A stretch of 64,000 nt of DNA from JALZKA01 sp963786495 (GCA_963786495.1 CAWAZL010000004.1:265884-329883), one strand, 5' to 3'; shown: positions 17,600 to 27,543, numbered from the stretch's first letter. Notes: generated from the sequence alone by a model not told the origin. Translations and numbers: made by a program.

Positions 17600-18733
17600 A
17601 TGGCTACCGCGGTCTCTCATGACGACCGTACGCACCTCGCCAGGGCGCTCGAGGTGGCGGAGCGCGGGCGCGGTTACGTCTCGCCCAACCCCATGGTCGG
17701 GTGCGTTGTCGCCCGTGATGGCGAGGCCATCGGCGAGGGCTGGCACGCCGAACTGGGAGGCCTTCACGCCGAGCGTGCCGCGCTGGCGGATTGCGCCGAG
17801 CGCGGCAACGATCCGGCCGGAGCGACCGCCTACGTCACGCTGGAGCCCTGCGCCCACGAGGGCCGCCAGCCCCCATGCGCCGACGCGCTGGTCGAGGCGC
17901 AGGTGGCGCGCGTCGTCTACCTGTCCGACGACCCGTCTGACAAGGCCAGCGGGCGGGGCCCGGGGATCCTGCGCGACGCCGGCATCGAGGTCGAACTCGC
18001 CCAGGGCGCCGAAGCGGCCGCAGCCCGCCTTCTCATCCAGCCTTTCCGAAAGCACGCACGGACCGGGCGCCCACTGGTGACGCTCAAGTCGGCGGTGACC
18101 CTTGACGGGCGCACCGCCACGGCCTCGGGAGACTCGAAATGGATCTCCTCAGGGGAGAGCCGGGCGATGGTCCACCGTTGGCGCGCCGAAGCCGACGCCG
18201 TCGCGGTCGGGATCGGCACTGCGCTTGCCGACGACGCGCTGCTCACCGCGCGTGATCTCGACCCGCCCGCAGCCCACCAGCCGCTCCGCATCGTCTTCGA
18301 TTCCGCCGCCCGCTTGCCTGTCGAGTCGGCGATGGTCGCCAGTGTGGCCGAGGCCCCGGTGCTCGTGATCGCCTCGCCCGACGCTCCGCCTGAGCGCACC
18401 GATCCTCTCCGCGAGGCCGGCGTGGACGTGCTCGTCGTGGACGGCGACCCGGTCGCCCGCGTGAACGCAACGATGACCGAGCTCGGCCGGCGTGAGATCA
18501 CCTCGCTTCTGGTCGAGGGCGGCGCCGGACTCACCGGCTCGTTCGTGGACGCGGGTGAGGTGGACGAGCTTCGCCTGTTCGTCGCGCCCATTCTCCTGGG
18601 CGGCGCCGGCGCCAGGCCGCTTGCCGGGGGCCAGGGCAAGAGCCACATCGCCGACGCCGAGCGCGCGCTCGAAGTGCGCCACGAGTCGGTCGGCGACGAC
18701 CTGCTGATCACGGCCCGCATGAAGGAGTGGTGA
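17600..18733 (+). CDS. ribD: Bifunctional riboflavin deaminase/reductase
   Basis: Two successive steps of riboflavin synthesis. 377 residues. The N-terminal zinc deaminase has HAERAAL (zinc His and catalytic Glu) and EPCAHEGRQPPC (zinc cysteines). The C-terminal reductase (from about residue 155) has VTLKSAVTLDGRTATASGDSKWIS and a late LLVEGGAGLTGSFV. An ATG at 17600 is preferred over the adjoining TTG. First gene of ribD-ribE-ribBA-ribH. No FMN riboswitch fits in the 79 bases upstream. Confidence 0.95.
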   Translation: MATAVSHDDRTHLARALEVAERGRGYVSPNPMVGCVVARDGEAIGEGWHAELGGLHAERAALADCAERGNDPAGATAYVTLEPCAHEGRQPPCADALVEAQVARVVYLSDDPSDKASGRGPGILRDAGIEVELAQGAEAAAARLLIQPFRKHARTGRPLVTLKSAVTLDGRTATASGDSKWISSGESRAMVHRWRAEADAVAVGIGTALADDALLTARDLDPPAAHQPLRIVFDSAARLPVESAMVASVAEAPVLVIASPDAPPERTDPLREAGVDVLVVDGDPVARVNATMTELGRREITSLLVEGGAGLTGSFVDAGEVDELRLFVAPILLGGAGARPLAGGQGKSHIADAERALEVRHESVGDDLLITARMKEW

Positions 18734-18737
18734 GGGC

Positions 18738-19347
18738 GTGTTTACCGGCATCGTGAAAGAGCTTGGGACGGTCACGGGGGTCGAGCTCTCGGACGAGGGC
18801 GCGAGGTTCGAGATCGAGGCCGGCGTCGCGGGCGAGCTCGCGACTGGCGATTCCGTCGCGGTCAACGGCGTCTGCCTGACCGTCACCAACCTGAAAGACA
18901 GCGCCTTCAACGCGGACGTGATGAACCAGTCGCTCAGCCTCACGGGCCTCGGCGCGCTCGAGGCGGGCGGCCGCGTGAACCTGGAACCTGCGCTTCGCGC
19001 CGGCGATCCGCTCGGCGGCCACATCGTTCAGGGCCATGTCGACTGCACAGGCGACGTCGCCGCCGTCACGCTCGGACGGCATCGCGACCCGGATCGCCGT
19101 CGTCGTGCCCGAGCGATACCGCCGCTACGTGGTGGAGCACGGATCGGTCACCGTCGACGGGGTGAGCCTCACGGTCGCGCTTTTGACCGACGACGGATTC
19201 GAGGTCTCATTGATCCCCGAGACGCTCGAGCGCACGACGCTTGGAAGCACGACGAAGGGGCAGACGGTGAACCTGGAGTTCGACGTGATCGCGCGGTACG
19301 TCGAGCGCCTCCTACAGTTCGGAGACAAGGAAGCGAACCATGAGTGA
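18738..19347 (+). CDS. ribE: Riboflavin synthase alpha chain, frameshifted here
   Basis: Dismutates two lumazines to riboflavin. About 202 residues in two repeated barrels. The first starts with MFTGIVKELGTVTG and has GDSVAVNGVCLTVT. The second has HGSVTVDGVSLTV and ends in YVERLLQFG. One apparent extra base near 19074, after GDVAAVTL, separates the halves. GTG start 4 bases after ribD; the 3' end overlaps ribBA by 8 bases. Confidence 0.93.
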
Positions 19348-20629
19348 AGCTCAGACTGAAACCAGCGTCTTTTCGCCTGTCGAAGAGGCCCTCGAGGAGA
19401 TCCGCCGCGGTCGCATGGTCGTGGTCTGCGATGACGAGGATCGCGAGAACGAAGGCGACCTGACGATGGCCGCTCAATTCGTGACGCCGGAGGCCATCAA
19501 CTTCATGGCGACTCACGGGCGCGGCCTGATCTGCCTCTCGCTTACCCCCGAGCGTTGCGACGAGCTTGGGCTAGACCTGATGGCTGCGAAGAACGAGTCT
19601 CCGTTCGAGACCCCATTCACCGTGTCGGTCGAGGCCGCCGAGGGCGTGACGACCGGGATCTCAGCCGCTGATCGCGCCCGGACGATTCAGGTGGCGATCG
19701 ATCCCGATTCGACGCCGCGTGACCTCGTTCAGCCGGGGCACGTGTTCCCGCTGAAGTCCAAGCCCGGAGGAACCCTGGAGCGGACCGGTCAGACCGAGGC
19801 CGCGGTGGATCTCGCGCGCCTGGCAGGCCTCAACCCGTCAGGCGTGATCTGCGAGATCATGAACGAGGACGGCACGATGGCCCGCGTCGGCGACCTCGTT
19901 CCTTACTGCGAGCGGCACGGGCTCAAGATGATCACCGTCGCCGACCTGATCGCCTACCGGCGCAAGCACGACCGCCTGGTCGAGCGAGTCGTCTCGACCA
20001 GCTTGCCGACGGCGTTCGGTGAGTTTTCCGCGGTGGGGTATCGCTCGCTGGTGGACGAGAAGCACCACGTCGCGATGGTCAAGGGCGACGTCGACGGCGC
20101 CGACGACGTCCTCGTCCGCGTCCACTCCGAATGTCTCACCGGCGACGTCTTTCACTCGCTTCGCTGCGATTGCGGCGACCAGCTTGCCTCGGCGCTCGCG
20201 ATGATCGAGCAGGAGGGGAAGGGCGTCCTCCTCTACCTCTCGCAGGAGGGCCGCGGCATCGGACTCTTGAACAAGCTCCGCGCATACAAGCTCCAGGAGG
20301 AGGGCCTTGACACGGTCGACGCCAACCTGAAGCTCGGCCTGCCCGCCGACCTTCGCGACTACGGGATCGGCGCACAGATCCTGGGCGACCTCGGCCTCAC
20401 CTCGATCCGCATCCTCACCAACAACCCGAAGAAGATCATCGGGCTGGAGGGCTACGGCCTGTCGGTAACCGAGCAGGTGCCGATCCAGGCGACGCCGAAT
20501 CCCCACAACCAGGCCTACTTGGACGCGAAACGCGACAAGATGGGCCACGTACTTCACCACCAGGGGCTTCCCTTCGACGAGGAGATGATCGAGGAGGAGC
20601 ACCGCCGCGACGAGGAGGAATCGGGTTGA
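19340..20629 (+). CDS. ribBA: Bifunctional DHBP synthase / GTP cyclohydrolase II
   Basis: Supplies both precursors of the lumazine. 429 residues. RibB half: CDDEDRENEGDLTMAAQ (metal-binding acidic loop), FMATHGRGLIC, and HTGxTE-like GQTEAAVDLARLAG. RibA half from about residue 210: VRVHSECLTGDVFHSLRCDCG (zinc cysteines), YLSQEGRGIGL and NNPKKIIGLEGYGL. Intact, unlike its two neighbours. The stop overlaps the ribH start by 4 bases. Confidence 0.97.
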   Translation: MSEAQTETSVFSPVEEALEEIRRGRMVVVCDDEDRENEGDLTMAAQFVTPEAINFMATHGRGLICLSLTPERCDELGLDLMAAKNESPFETPFTVSVEAAEGVTTGISAADRARTIQVAIDPDSTPRDLVQPGHVFPLKSKPGGTLERTGQTEAAVDLARLAGLNPSGVICEIMNEDGTMARVGDLVPYCERHGLKMITVADLIAYRRKHDRLVERVVSTSLPTAFGEFSAVGYRSLVDEKHHVAMVKGDVDGADDVLVRVHSECLTGDVFHSLRCDCGDQLASALAMIEQEGKGVLLYLSQEGRGIGLLNKLRAYKLQEEGLDTVDANLKLGLPADLRDYGIGAQILGDLGLTSIRILTNNPKKIIGLEGYGLSVTEQVPIQATPNPHNQAYLDAKRDKMGHVLHHQGLPFDEEMIEEEHRRDEEESG

Positions 20630-21134
20630 GCGCAGACGAGGCGAGTGACGAGGCTCAGGGCTTCGAGGCTTCCGAGGACGAGAAGGAGTTCCTCGGCCGC
20701 AAGGAGTGGGCGATCTGCGTCGCCACCTTCTACGACGACCTCGCCGAGCGCCTGGTCGGCGGCGCGGTCGGAGGGCTTCGCCGAAGGCGGCGTGACGCTG
20801 GCGTCGATTCAGACCTACGAGGTGCCGGGCGCATTCGAGCTGCCGTACGCGGCGAAGGTATGCGCGGGCGCCGGCGTTTTTTCCGGCATCGCCTGCCTCG
20901 GCGTCGTCATCCGCGGTGAGACCGACCACTACGACTACGTCTGCACGGAGGCGTCCCGCGGGATCATGGACGTCCAGCTCACCTCGGGCGTTCCGTGCGC
21001 GTTCGGGGTGATCACCTGCGACACGCGCGAGCAGGCCGAGGCGCGCGCGGGCGGCGACAAGCGCGACCAGGGCCGCCACGCCGCATACGCGGTCATGCGC
21101 TCCGCGCTCAACCGGCAAGAAGGTCCTGGGCTAG
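20626..21134 (+). CDS. ribH: 6,7-dimethyl-8-ribityllumazine synthase, frameshifted here
   Basis: Penultimate step of riboflavin synthesis; forms icosahedral or pentameric shells. About 168 residues after removing two one-base insertions (near 20767 and 21107). Signatures in order: WAICVATFYDDLAERLV, YEVPGAFELPYAAK, LGVVIRGETDHYDYVC, GIMDVQLTSGVPCAFGVITCDT with the catalytic-loop His-Asp, and the end ALTGKKVLG restored only in the third frame. GTG-type or TTG start overlapping the ribBA stop; an acidic 25-residue N-terminal extension precedes the fold. Confidence 0.9.
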
Positions 21135-21170
21135 ATGCCCGGTTTGAGCCTCGCTACCCTTCCGCGTCCG

Positions 21171-21362
21171 ATGGCCAAGGTCTGTCACACCTGCGGAAAG
21201 GGCCCCTCGTTCGGGAACTCGCGAAGCCACTCGATGGTCGCCACCCGGCGCCGCTTCAACCCGAACCTCCAGAAGGTCCGCATCGACGAGGACGGCCGTC
21301 CCAAGCGCGTCTACGTCTGCACCCGCTGCCTCAAGTCCGGCCAGGTCACCAAGCACGCCTAG
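21171..21362 (+). CDS. rpmB: 50S ribosomal protein bL28
   Basis: 63 residues. It reads MAKVCHTCGKGPSFGNS then a basic RRRFNPNLQKVRI and CTRCLKSGQVTKHA. The paired CxxC motifs (CHTC and CTRC) make this the zinc-containing form. The open frame extends 36 bases upstream but the family begins at this ATG. It precedes the DAK2-domain gene and recG, a common bacterial neighbourhood. Confidence 0.95.
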   Translation: MAKVCHTCGKGPSFGNSRSHSMVATRRRFNPNLQKVRIDEDGRPKRVYVCTRCLKSGQVTKHA

Positions 21363-21368
21363 CGCCCC

Positions 21369-21854
21369 GTGCGCATCGCGATCATCTCCGACACCCATCT
21401 GCCGCGCGGTGCGCGCAGGGTTCCCGACGCATGCGTCGAGGCGATGCGCACTGCCGACCTCATCGTCCACGCCGGCGACTTGTGCACCGCCGAGGTGCTC
21501 GACTGGCTTGAGTCGCTCGGGCCGCCGGTCAAGGCGGTTCACGGGAACGTCGACACCGTCGAGGCTACGCGAGCGCCTGCCCGAGTCGCTCGAGTTCACC
21601 GCAGGCGACCACCGGATCGCAGTCATCCACGACGCGGGCCCCGCCAAAGGCCGGCTCGCAGCGCATGAGGCGCCGCTTCCCGGAGGCAGATGCAGTTGTC
21701 TTCGGCCATTCGCACCTGCCGCTCCACGAGAAAGAGAGCGGCTTTCAGATCTTCAATCCCGGCAGCCCGACCGAGCGCCGGCGCGCTCCGCAGCCACTCG
21801 TACGGAATCGTCGAGACGGGCAGGTCGCTCACCTTCCGCCACATCTGGCTCTGA
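21369..21854 (+). CDS. YfcE-family metallophosphoesterase, frameshifted here
   Basis: About 160 residues after three apparent one-base insertions (near 21567, 21662, 21794). The metallophosphoesterase motifs appear in order across frames: DTHLPRG, HAGDLC, HGNVD, then HDAGPAKGRL, GHSHLPLHEKE and FNPGSPTERR, ending TFRHIWL. This is the small YfcE/MJ0936 phosphodiesterase class with two metal ions; the physiological substrate is not known. GTG start 6 bases after rpmB. Confidence 0.85.
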
Positions 21855-21890
21855 CCGCCCGGGAGCAGCCAAATATGCTCATGGCCGTCG

Positions 21891-23519
21891 ATGGCTGATC
21901 CATCCATCGAGCGCTTTCGCGCGGTCATTTCTGTCGCCTACTCGCACCTCGAGGAGAGGCGCCAGGAGATCAATGACCTGAACGTGTTCCCGGTCGCCGA
22001 CGGCGACACCGGCGACAACATGGCGCTGACGCTTCGGCATGTGATCGACGAGCTCGACCGCCTCGAGCAGGCATCCGTCGACGGCGACCCGAAGCGGCCC
22101 GAGATCGTCCGCGCCGTCGCGCGCGCGGCGCTGATGGGCGCGCGGGGGAACTCGGGCGTGATCCTCAGCCAGATCGTCCGCGGCGCGGCCGAGAAGCTCG
22201 CGACGCCGCCGGGACGGCTGATCGATCCGGAGATGATCGAGGCCGCTCTGTTGAACGCGTCGGACGCAGCGTGGGCCTCGGTCCGCGAGCCCGCGGAGGG
22301 CACGATGCTCACCGTGGCGCGAGCGATGGCCGAAGCCGTTCGCGATCGCCGCGCGAGCTGGAACACGCACCACCTGGACACCGATGCGACGTCCGAGGAG
22401 CAGAACGCTCTCCTCGGCGAGATGCTCGCCGCCGCACTGTTCGCCGGCGAGGAGGCGCTTCGCCATACGCCCGAGCAACTCCAGGTCCTCGCCGATGCAG
22501 GCGTTGTCGACGCCGGAGCGCTCGGGCTGGTCGTGATCGTCCGCGGAGCCCTTGCGGCGCTTGCCGGTGAGTCCGTGACCCTTCCGGAGATCGAGCACTT
22601 CGCGCCCGCCCGCCTCTCCGATGTCCACCACGCCGAGTCGCAGTACCGCTACTGCATCAACTTCATCGTCCTGGGCGAGGGGCTCTCGACGACGGCGCAG
22701 ATGCCGGCCCTGGAGGAGATCGGCGACTCTGTGCTGGTCGTGGGCGATGAGGCGACGCTCAAGGTGCACGTCCACGCGGACGACCCCGACGCGGCGCGGG
22801 GGATCTTCGAAGGCATCGGCTCGATCGAGCGCGAGGACATCGCCGACATGCGCGAGCAGATCGCCGAGCGTGAGGCGCGCCTTCGCGAGACCCGGACGGG
22901 CGTCCTGGCCGTCGTCTCGGGAGCCGGGATGCTGCGCCTCTTCACAGACCTCGGGGCGCATGTGATCGACGGCGGGCCGACGATGAACCCTTCAACGAAC
23001 GACCTCCTGAAGGGGATCGAAGGCGTCGGCGCCGACGAGGTCCTTGTCCTCCCGAACTCCAAGAACGTCCACATGGCCGCCGAGGAGGCGGCGCGGCTCT
23101 CCGAGCAGGAGGTGAGGGTCGTGCCCACGGTCTCTCAGCAGGGAGCGCTGGCAGCGCTGGTCGAGCACGATCCGACCGCTCCCGCGGAAGACAACGCCGC
23201 GCGCCTTACGGACGCATTGACCCACATCCGCATCGGCGGCGTCGCTCCTGCCGCGAAGGACGATCCTGAGGGGCGCTTCGTCCGCGGCGACACCGTTGGC
23301 TTCGAGGGCGACGAGGTCATCGCGTACGGGGGCACCGGCTCCACCCTTGCCGCGACGGTTGCGCGCCTCGCCGACGGAGCTGAGATCGTCACCGTGATCG
23401 AGGGCGAGATGCCTCCGATCGCACTGGACGACCTCGACCTGGACCTGCCGGATGACGTGGAACTCGAGTTCCACCGCGGCGGCCAGCCGAGCTGGTACTG
23501 GCTCATTGCCGCTCAGTAG
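21891..23519 (+). CDS. DAK2-domain protein, FakA/YloV-like
   Basis: 542 residues, intact. NVFPVADGDTGDNM near residue 30 is the Mg-ATP-binding loop of the DAK2 (dihydroxyacetone kinase L-type) domain, followed by ARGNSGVILSQIVRG. The C-terminal half carries the FakA-type domain (EVLVLPNSKNVHMAAEEA). The Firmicute homologue is the kinase subunit that phosphorylates fatty acids bound to FakB (DegV); no fakB is visible here. Its place between rpmB and recG is a strongly conserved bacterial arrangement. Confidence 0.85.
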   Translation: MADPSIERFRAVISVAYSHLEERRQEINDLNVFPVADGDTGDNMALTLRHVIDELDRLEQASVDGDPKRPEIVRAVARAALMGARGNSGVILSQIVRGAAEKLATPPGRLIDPEMIEAALLNASDAAWASVREPAEGTMLTVARAMAEAVRDRRASWNTHHLDTDATSEEQNALLGEMLAAALFAGEEALRHTPEQLQVLADAGVVDAGALGLVVIVRGALAALAGESVTLPEIEHFAPARLSDVHHAESQYRYCINFIVLGEGLSTTAQMPALEEIGDSVLVVGDEATLKVHVHADDPDAARGIFEGIGSIEREDIADMREQIAEREARLRETRTGVLAVVSGAGMLRLFTDLGAHVIDGGPTMNPSTNDLLKGIEGVGADEVLVLPNSKNVHMAAEEAARLSEQEVRVVPTVSQQGALAALVEHDPTAPAEDNAARLTDALTHIRIGGVAPAAKDDPEGRFVRGDTVGFEGDEVIAYGGTGSTLAATVARLADGAEIVTVIEGEMPPIALDDLDLDLPDDVELEFHRGGQPSWYWLIAAQ

Positions 23520-23528
23520 GTTCGCCCC

Positions 23529-24316
23529 ATGAGCGCATCCGACAAGCCGGTCCTCTGGCACATCGGCGTCTCGCACTTCTCGGAGAAGGTCCGTTGGGCG
23601 CTGGCTTGGAAGAGCGTCGAGCATGAGCGCCGCGAGCCACCGCCGGGGTCCACATGGGCCTCGCGCTCTGGTGGAGTCGCGGCGAGACGAAGACATTCCC
23701 CGTGCTTGAGCTCGATGGCGAGCGAATCCTCGACTCGACCGCGATCATCGGCGCGCTGGAGGCCAGATGGCCCGAGCCGCCGCTCTACCCCGAGGATCCG
23801 GCCGAGCGGCGCAAGGCGCTGGACCTCGAGGACTACTTCGACGAGAACCTCGGCCCCGCGGTGCGCCTCTTCGGGTGGCACCACCTGCGGCGCGACAAGG
23901 AGTTGCTCGGAAGGGTCACCGAAGCGAACATCCCGGAGCCGGTCCGCGACTTCGGGCCGGTCCGCGCGGGGGTGAACGCGTTCGCATCGACCTTTGCCAA
24001 CCTGCGGTTCAAGGTCGCGGAGCCTGCTGCTGAGGCGAAGGCGCGCCGAGTGATCACGGAGTGTCTCGACAGGCTCGAACAGGAACTCGACGGCGGAGAG
24101 CATCTGGCGGGCGACGCGTTCTCGGTAGCCGACCTGACCGCGGCAGCGCTGATGTACCCAATGGTGCTTCCGCCCGAGGGCCCGGGCTTCCTCACGGGCC
24201 GCCCGGAGACAACCAAGGCCTTCGAAGCGGAGCTCCGCGCCCGTCCGTCATTCGAATGGGTCGAGCGGACGTTCGCGGCCTACCGCAAGCCGGTCCGCGA
24301 GCCCGCGGCCGCCTGA
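23529..24316 (+). CDS. Glutathione S-transferase family protein, frameshifted here
   Basis: About 262 residues. The thioredoxin-fold N terminus (LWHIGVSHFSEKVRWALAWK) continues in another frame as HMGLALWWSRGETKTFPVLELDG and DSTAIIGALEARWPEPPLYP. An all-helical C-terminal domain with DAFSVADLTAAALMYP follows. This break is unlike the others: it needs one base put back, most simply a G lost from the GGGG run near 23647. Substrate unknown; most actinobacteria lack glutathione, so the true thiol cofactor may differ. Confidence 0.82.
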
Positions 24317-24319
24317 GCG

Positions 24320-24787
24320 CTACCAGCCCTGTGTGCCGGGATCGCCCTTGAAGGGGCCCTGGATGTCATCCGTGATCCACCCGGCGTAGAACGGACCCGG
24401 CTGCGGGCGTGCACGCTCGTCACCGAGATAGGCGGCGTCGACGCGGCCCACGTAGAACGACACGTGGTCGAGGAGCTGGGCAAACGCCGGCTTGGGATCG
24501 GGGTAGAAGAACGCCGCGGCCTCAGACACCTTCCCGTTTACGACGATGTCGAGGTAGCTCGCGTGTCCCTTCCACTCGCAGTGGGTGGTGCGGCCGCCGG
24601 CGGCTTGCGTGAGATCCATGCGAACGTCCAAGCTCGGCACGTAGATCGTCGGCGGGCTCGCTGTCTCCAGAACGCGGAGAGCGCTGGACGACTCCGCGAT
24701 GATCTCGCCGCCGAACTCGATCCGCACCGTTCTTTGGCTCGGTTCGATCCGCGGCGGTCTCGGGTAGTCCCAAACCGATTCTGCCAT
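24320..24787 (-). CDS. DUF427 domain protein
   Basis: 155 residues. Typical DUF427 text: RTVRIEFGGEIIAESSSALRVLE, YVPSLDVRMDLT, THCEWKGHASYLDIVVNG, and FYVGRVDAAYLGDERARPQPG. These are small all-beta proteins; function unknown. The open frame continues far upstream through recG, but the family starts at the ATG at 24787. Ends 4 bases from the GST stop (convergent) and starts divergently 27 bases from recG. Confidence 0.85.
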   Translation of the reverse strand: MAESVWDYPRPPRIEPSQRTVRIEFGGEIIAESSSALRVLETASPPTIYVPSLDVRMDLTQAAGGRTTHCEWKGHASYLDIVVNGKVSEAAAFFYPDPKPAFAQLLDHVSFYVGRVDAAYLGDERARPQPGPFYAGWITDDIQGPFKGDPGTQGW

Positions 24788-24814
24788 CGGCTGCTGAGCG
24801 TAGCCTGAGGAACT

Positions 24815-27025
24815 ATGCCCCCTCAAGCCACCGCAACTCCTGAAGCGACCGCCGAGCCGCCGCGCGCTCTCGGCTCGGGGGAGGCACAGGACCGCGGCGC
24901 CCTGCGCGAAGCGCCGCTCCGATTCAAGCCGCGGCCCAGCCGCCTGGAAGCGCCGGTCAGCAGCCTGAAAGGCGCAGGGCCGAAGCTGTCGGCTCGCGCG
25001 GCGGGGATCGGCCTGGAGACGCTCGGCGATCTTCTCTGGCATCTGCCTCACGGCTATCGCGACCGCTCGAACGTCTTGAAGATCGGCGAGCTGCGGATCG
25101 GCGAGGAGGCGACCGTCCTGGTCGAGGTGCGCAAGGCGCGCGTGCGGCCGACGCGCAACCGGAGGCTTCGGATCGTCGAGGCCGACGTCGCCGACGACTC
25201 GGGAGCAACCAAGGCGATCTGGTTCAACCAAGCTTGGCTCCTGGAGCGTCTTCGTCCCGGCACTCGCCTGCTGCTCTCTGGAAAGCTCGATCGGTCGGCA
25301 TTCAAGGTCTCCGCGCACGAGATCATCGGCGCCGACGGCTTGCGCGAGCACGGCATCCACACCGTCGGCCTCGTGCCCGTCCACTCGGTCACCGACGGCC
25401 TCAGCGCCGATCGGGTCCGCGAGTGGGTATGGAGCTGCGCCGGCATGGGCCGCGACTCGATCGAGCCGCTCCCGGCCGAGGTCCGCGCGGAGCACGGTCT
25501 TGCGGGCGCCGCCGATTCATTGGCCGCCGCCCACTTCCCATGGAGCGCCGAGGACGCCGAGAGGGCAAGGCGACGGCTCGCCTTCGAAGAGCTCTTCCTC
25601 CACCAGGTCGCCCTGGCCGCCCGGCGCAAGGGGCGCGAGGACAAGCGTCCCGGTGTTCCGCTCGAGCCGCCAGCCGAGCTGACCCGGGCGTGGCTCGCAT
25701 CGCTTCCGTTCAAGCCGACCGCTGGGCAGCGGCAGGCGTTCGACGAGATCGACGAGAACCTCGGATCAGGCCGCCCTATGCAGCGCCTCCTGATGGGCGA
25801 GGTGGGCAGTGGGAAGACCATCGTCGCCCTCTACGCGATGCTTCGCGCCGTCGAGTCGGGGCACCAGGCCGCCCTGATGGCGCCGACCGAGACGCTCGCC
25901 GAGCAGCACGCCCACACCCTCAACGGCCTGCTCGCATCGACCCACCTCCCGTTCACGCTCCTCACCGGCGCGACGAAGGCGGCTGCCAGGCGGGACGCCC
26001 TGGGACAGCTCGAAAGCGGTGAGCTCAGCCTCATCGTCGGCACCCATGCCTTGATCGAGCCCGACGTGCGCTTTGCCCGGCTCGCCGTCTGCATCGTCGA
26101 TGAGCAGCACCGCTTCGGCGTGAAGCAGCGCGCGGCGCTCGACGCAAAGGGGCCCGAACTGGAGGACGGCGCCCGTGCGGCGCCTCACGTGCTCCACATG
26201 ACCGCGACGCCGATCCCGCGAACGCTCTCGCTGACCGCCTACGGCGACCTGGACGCTACGACGCTGCGCGAGCTCCCCGCCGGACGCCGGCCGGTGAAGA
26301 CCTGGGCCGTGGGTGAGGAGAAACGCGAGGGGGCGTACGAGTTCGTACGGGAGCGGCTCCGGGAGGGCCGCCAGGCGTTCTTTGTCTGCCCGCTCGTCGA
26401 GGGCTCGGAGATGCTGGAGGCCAAGGCTGCCTCGGAGGAGGCTGAGCGCCTGGCGAAGGGGGAGATGCGCGACTTCCGCGTCGCCCTCCTCCACGGCCAA
26501 ATGCACTCGCGCGACAAAGCGGCGGCCATGGAAGCGTTCGCCGCGGGAGAGGCGGACGTGCTCGTGGCTACCAGCGTGGTCGAGGTCGGGATCGACGTGC
26601 CGAACGCGACGGTGATGGTGGTCGAGGGCGCCGAGCGCTACGGGCTCTCCCAACTGCACCAGCTTCGCGGCCGGGTGGGCCGTGGCGAGCACGAGTCCTA
26701 CTGCATCCTTTTTGGCGACCCGGCGTCGGACACCGCGCGCCGGCGCCTCGAGGCGATTGCGATCGAGCGCGACGGCTTCAAGCTCGCCGAGGTAGACCTT
26801 TCGCTTCGGGGCGAGGGCGAGATCCTCGGCACGCTTCAGAGCGGCCTGCCGCGCTTCCGTGCGGCGCAGCTGCCCGACGATGCGCCCCTTTTGGTCGGCG
26901 CGCGCCGCAACGCGATCGCGCTGCAGAAGCTTTACGGCTCGCTCGACGATCCCGCGCTAGGCCCAATGCTCGACGCAGCGCGGCTTCGCTTTGGCGACGA
27001 GCGGGTCGAAGGCATCTCGGCGTGA
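24815..27025 (+). CDS. recG: ATP-dependent DNA helicase RecG
   Basis: Branch-migrating helicase of fork rescue. 736 residues. An N-terminal low-complexity leader of 45 residues precedes the wedge/OB domain (SSLKGAGPKLSARAAGIGLETLGDLLWHLP). Helicase motifs: LLMGEVGSGKTIVAL, APTETLAEQHA, VDEQHRFGVKQR, MTATPIPRTLSLTAYGDLD, ATSVVEVGIDVPNATVMVVEGAERYGLSQLHQLRGRVGR in pieces. Intact. Stop overlaps the rsmD start (GTGA). Confidence 0.96.
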   Translation: MPPQATATPEATAEPPRALGSGEAQDRGALREAPLRFKPRPSRLEAPVSSLKGAGPKLSARAAGIGLETLGDLLWHLPHGYRDRSNVLKIGELRIGEEATVLVEVRKARVRPTRNRRLRIVEADVADDSGATKAIWFNQAWLLERLRPGTRLLLSGKLDRSAFKVSAHEIIGADGLREHGIHTVGLVPVHSVTDGLSADRVREWVWSCAGMGRDSIEPLPAEVRAEHGLAGAADSLAAAHFPWSAEDAERARRRLAFEELFLHQVALAARRKGREDKRPGVPLEPPAELTRAWLASLPFKPTAGQRQAFDEIDENLGSGRPMQRLLMGEVGSGKTIVALYAMLRAVESGHQAALMAPTETLAEQHAHTLNGLLASTHLPFTLLTGATKAAARRDALGQLESGELSLIVGTHALIEPDVRFARLAVCIVDEQHRFGVKQRAALDAKGPELEDGARAAPHVLHMTATPIPRTLSLTAYGDLDATTLRELPAGRRPVKTWAVGEEKREGAYEFVRERLREGRQAFFVCPLVEGSEMLEAKAASEEAERLAKGEMRDFRVALLHGQMHSRDKAAAMEAFAAGEADVLVATSVVEVGIDVPNATVMVVEGAERYGLSQLHQLRGRVGRGEHESYCILFGDPASDTARRRLEAIAIERDGFKLAEVDLSLRGEGEILGTLQSGLPRFRAAQLPDDAPLLVGARRNAIALQKLYGSLDDPALGPMLDAARLRFGDERVEGISA

Positions 27026-27543
27026 GGGTCGTCGCCGGCGAGTTCCGGGGCCGCCGCCTGAAAGCGCCCGCCGGGACGGCCGTCAGGCCAACGTCGGACC
27101 GCGCCAGAGAAGCGCTCTTCTCCATCCTCGGCGACATCTCCGGCGCCGAGGTGTGCGATCTCTTCTGCGGCACCGGCGCGCTCGGAATCGAGGCGCTCTC
27201 GCGTGGCGCTCGCCACGTGGTGATGGTCGACGACGACACGTCGCCCGCGCAGGCCAACGTGGATGCGCTGGATATCTCGGAGCGCGTCGACCTGACGCGG
27301 CAGGACGCGTTCGAGTACCTGGGCTCCGCGACGGCCACCTTCGACCTGATCCTCTGCGATCCGCCATATACACTCGCCGCGCGCGTGGCCCGAGACCTCG
27401 AAAAGCTCGTGCCCGCCCGCCTGCGGGAGGGCGGCACGCTCGTTACCGAGAGCGCCGCGCGGACGCCCATGGAGCTCAACCTCACACTTGAAGACGACCG
27501 CACGTACGGCGAGGCGTCGCTCCGGATCTGGTCAGCGCCGTGA
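27022..27543 (+). CDS. rsmD: 16S rRNA (guanine-966-N2) methyltransferase
   Basis: 173 residues. It opens with MRVVAGEFRGRRLKAP and VRPTSDRAREALFSIL; the SAM loop is DLFCGTGALGIEALSRGA; catalytic motif IV is DPPY within FDLILCDPPYTLA. GTG start overlapping recG, stop overlapping coaD (GTGA), giving a recG-rsmD-coaD cassette that is widely conserved. Confidence 0.95.
   Translation: MRVVAGEFRGRRLKAPAGTAVRPTSDRAREALFSILGDISGAEVCDLFCGTGALGIEALSRGARHVVMVDDDTSPAQANVDALDISERVDLTRQDAFEYLGSATATFDLILCDPPYTLAARVARDLEKLVPARLREGGTLVTESAARTPMELNLTLEDDRTYGEASLRIWSAP

Noticed and set aside
24320..25495. A 391-codon minus-strand gene ending as DUF427
   Set aside because: Everything upstream of 24787 is antisense to recG and shows no family match; the DUF427 protein is complete from the ATG at 24787.
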